A stretch of 64,000 nucleotides of DNA. Source: Filosporella fistucella. Taxonomy: Eukaryota > Ascomycota > Leotiomycetes > Helotiales. The stretch's first letter is position 1, and each line of letters begins with the position of its first letter. Positions 61,301 through 64,000 of the stretch are shown here, in pieces. A program made the translations under genes and the position numbers. The stretch lies in contig JAQJZZ010000011.1 in the NCBI GenBank assembly GCA_030077755.1, positions 1,178,001 to 1,242,000 of the forward strand, read 5' to 3'. The notes under the pieces were generated by a model. The model was not told the origin of the DNA and did not search any database. It worked only from the letters and a program-made list of their open reading frames with translations.

Positions 61301-62969
61301 GCATTTAGTCCTTGACGAATCCCCATCTTTGGCAAGGTCAATATTTATAGATTTAATTGCTTCCTTCAAATCCCATTCCTCTAACGTTTCAAAATCTTTA
61401 TCAGAATTGATTAGAATGATGCTGCAAAAAAAGGAAGCAGCGGAGAGAACCAGGTAGAACTAATGTCTCCCACCACTGTGGTACCGCTGACTGTAGGTTG
61501 TATTGAAATCTATTAGGATATCTTGATAGTCATATGCCTTTTAACTCAATATTCATGACACCTATTTGGAGATCTCAAGTTGTAGTGTTGCACACCATAA
61601 ATGGTGAGCAGTTTCGATATTCAAAAGGAATGATCATACTTCACCTTACATGTTCAATTAATCAATTATAAGAGTTCACGTACACCGACGTCATCCTGTT
61701 TCCAGGACTCATATTTCTTTTCTATTAGGTCTTCTTGAATTAGGGTTCAATGAGAGGCACATTGGACCGAAACCCTGCGGCATCTTCAGCCGGATATCGT
61801 TGCACAACGAAATCAATATATTGTTTCATCGAAGCCACGCATTCGGCACGAATGATATGTAACAAACACATGAAGACGACGGACTCACAGGGCTCTGTCA
61901 GACCAGGCATTTTGGTAGGACTAGCATTTCTACACCAAAACCACGAGGAGCTGTCACACGATCTATTTGTTTGCATTGGTCAGCGATGACCACTGTATTG
62001 GGAATTGGAGACATGTCTTTCGGCGTTGTCCAGTATGAAAGCGAATCCAGCTGTAGTGACACCAAGTATGGCAGATTTACCCTACACCGACAGTTAAGCC
62101 TGCTTCAAGAGCCTTCAATCTGAGTCAGTTGGAAAGAGTATCTCCTCCCTACCCGTTCCGAAGATTCTTGCAACATCCGTCATAGTCACACTCTTGGTTC
62201 CGACCAGCCCCCTTCCTCTTCCAATTATATAGGTGCAAAGAAAGTGGTACTGTTCACTTTGGGGGTTATTCCTAATGTATATGCACAGTGTGTGCGCATC
62301 GGCAGTTTGTCGAGAAGGGTTAGAGTCAGCAGGTAGAACGACTGGCTGGTAGTGCACAGGTGAGACAAAGTGATATGTGTTTTGGGTCATCTAATTTTCA
62401 TTAGCTCCCAAGAGAGGATCCTGAACAGGATGATTGCGAGAGCTCGTCATAGTTCGGATGGGATATTTGGTATAGTCCTTTTATTAAAATTTGTCGTAGT
62501 TAAGATGAAATGCTTGATGTGTCTACATACTATTTGGAAATTTGTGGCAATTCACAGCACATTTGCTCTCGATCAATTTCGACATTATTAAATAGACCAG
62601 TACCGAGGAGTTCATCTCCGATAAGATCAGCCTCGCAAAAACCCAAGAAGGATGGCATAGATTGGTTCTACCAGTTCTTCATATCTGGTTCTAGCTAGGC
62701 TAACAGAGCCGTAGGAACATGGTCATTTTCGTCCTCTGAATCTTTGGCTATTCTCTCAATAGCGCATAGATTGATTTGTTTTCTCGAAAGGTGGCGTTCT
62801 GGCGGGCTTATACTTACAATGAATGTTTGATTGGTAATCTTGTTTCCACCTGAGAAATTCGGCTCGTGGTCAAGTTTGATTCATTGGCTTTTTAATTCCC
62901 ACATGTTACAACCTATTTTCCGTAACCCAGTCAAAACCACTAAAGTCGTTATACACAATAATCCCATGC
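58389..62969. other. Long region without an accepted gene
   Basis: 4.6 kb between the cryptochrome and glutamate decarboxylase genes. It includes the cryptochrome promoter (about the first kilobase). Open frames around 59200-59670 overlap on both strands and have no motif. From about 60,800 the DNA is AT-rich. No RNA gene or repeat recognised. Confidence 0.4.
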
Positions 62970-64000
62970 TTAGCACACAGCCCTGTGGACTCCTTCAGTC
63001 ATTGGTCGCTTGCCCCCTTTACCTTGACCTTTGTCGTGGCTCTGGCCTAGAGTAGCGTGTTGCTTCTCCATACTGGTGTTTTTACTGTGATTTAGGATAT
63101 CCAAGTCGGCTTTATCATTGCCCTAAAATAATTGTTAGAGGTAATTCTTCAAAGACGCTCTCGACCCAGAGTATTTCATCAGACGGGACATGGGATAGAA
63201 CTTACAATTAAGCTTTGTGTTGTTTGGCAGATATCTGAAATCAAGCGGTCCAGAAGATCAAAGCTCATGCTCTCTCTAACCACCACTCTCAAAATCTCCG
63301 TCTTCTCTTCGTTTGGTGGAAGTGGGTAATTAGGAATAATGTATTGTTTTGCTCTCAACAAATTGGAGATAGTTTCTTGCTTCAGATGAGGAAATTCCTT
63401 CTTGAACTCATCGCTGAAACGGAACGCCACCACGGGGAGGCCAGCATTATAGTCGGCAGATGTCTCGTCTTCTTTAGAGAAGACAGCTGCTGTAGCACCA
63501 GCAAAACTGTGAGTTCCCTTTCTTCGATGGATATCAGACACACATGTGTACCATCCTGTGGCTTCGAGAGATTTGGAAAGCAGACGGGCATTGGACATGC
63601 AGTTTTCCATAATCTGCTGGTATCCCGAGAACCCTAGATGGATGAGGTTGTAATATTGTGCGATGACTTGAGCACCAGGTCTTGAGAAATTCAGTGTGTA
63701 TGACTCTTCTGTGCCGCCCAAATAATGCAATTCAAAAACCAGATGCTTTGGGAGGAGAGCCTCATCCCGCCAGATGATCCAGCCTACGCCAGCATAGACG
63801 AGGCCAAATTTGTGGCCAGAGGTATTGATAGACTTGACACGTGGAAGTTCGAAGTTCCATTTTGGTCCTCCAGCTTTTGCGTGTGTGAATGGAGCTACGA
63901 AACCGCCCGAAGCTGCGTCTACATGAATTGGGATATCGACTCCTGTTTTGGCCTCGTACTCATCAAGGATATTGGAAATTTCTTCAACTGGCTCGTAATG
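62970..64000 (-). CDS. Glutamate decarboxylase, 3' part (gene continues past the right edge)
   Basis: The gene enters from position 64000 in an open frame. In-window exons are 64000-63206 and 63122-62970, with an 83-bp intron (GTAAGT...CTAAC...TTTTAG); 315 residues are visible. The enzyme converts glutamate to GABA and CO2 using pyridoxal phosphate, in the cytosol, as the first step of the GABA shunt. Readable PLP-enzyme features are IHVDAASGGFVAPF, with the Asp that contacts the cofactor ring, and NTSGHKFGLVYAGVGW, containing the Schiff-base lysine. LGGTEESYTLNFSRPGAQVI and LPVVAFRF follow, as in plant and fungal GADs. The last exon encodes a short variable tail ending GVHRAVC. The final splice is supported by a strong donor and phase. 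The N-terminal half, including the other active-site residues, is not in the window. Confidence 0.9.

Noticed and set aside
1..64000. CRISPR arrays, bacterial operons or phage features
   Set aside because: None seen, and the gene structure is clearly eukaryotic; spaced direct repeats of CRISPR type do not occur.

Overview
The window is nuclear DNA from a filamentous ascomycete. Genes carry many short GT-AG introns (40-114 bp) with CTAAC-like branch sites, a fungal 5S rRNA gene stands alone away from any rDNA array, and a decayed Tc1-type transposon carries RIP-like stop codons. Protein types and base composition are compatible with Leotiomycetes (Helotiales-like), but I cannot fix the genus from sequence alone. 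Gene density is low: about 13 well-supported protein genes in 64 kb, separated by long intergenic stretches.

Layout. 1-11 kb: the last exon of a gene entering from the left, a LigB/DODA-type extradiol dioxygenase, an intronless MFS sugar transporter, a divergent pair of 60S ribosomal protein L24 (minus) and TRM44-like tRNA Um44 methyltransferase (plus), and a coiled-coil protein of unknown function. 11.8-13.5 kb: a type II membrane glycosyltransferase of family GT25. 13.5-23.3 kb: gene-poor, with a 1,350-bp Tc1/mariner element (20-bp terminal inverted repeats, TA duplications, four in-frame stops). 23.3-25.5 kb: a Pho85-type cyclin behind a long pyrimidine-rich leader. 27.6 kb: an intact 5S rRNA gene, with a 31-nt 5S fragment about 10 kb away.

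29.8-36.3 kb is the most interesting part. A gene for a gasdermin-like pore-forming protein lies divergently beside a gene for a very large protein with an N-terminal CHAT (caspase-like) protease domain and a STAND/NLR-type NTPase. In fungi, gasdermin genes next to protease-NLR genes are programmed-cell-death (allorecognition or immunity) modules in which the protease cuts the acidic C-terminal tail off the gasdermin. Here the 3' end of the CHAT-NLR gene appears interrupted by a stop codon in the frame that encodes two C-terminal hydrophobic segments.

37.8-50 kb: a small P-loop nucleotide kinase-like gene, a small gene of unknown function that I model with three exons, and two paralogous DUF6594 membrane-protein genes on the minus strand. 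50-56 kb has no confident gene, only a broken coding remnant. 56.3-58.4 kb: a DASH-type cryptochrome with an Arg/Gly-rich tail. 63-64 kb: the 3' part of a glutamate decarboxylase gene that continues past the right edge.

All exon boundaries were inferred by eye from reading-frame continuity, family motifs and splice consensus. Every stated multi-exon model sums to a whole number of codons. Family assignments are from recognised motifs, not from database searches.
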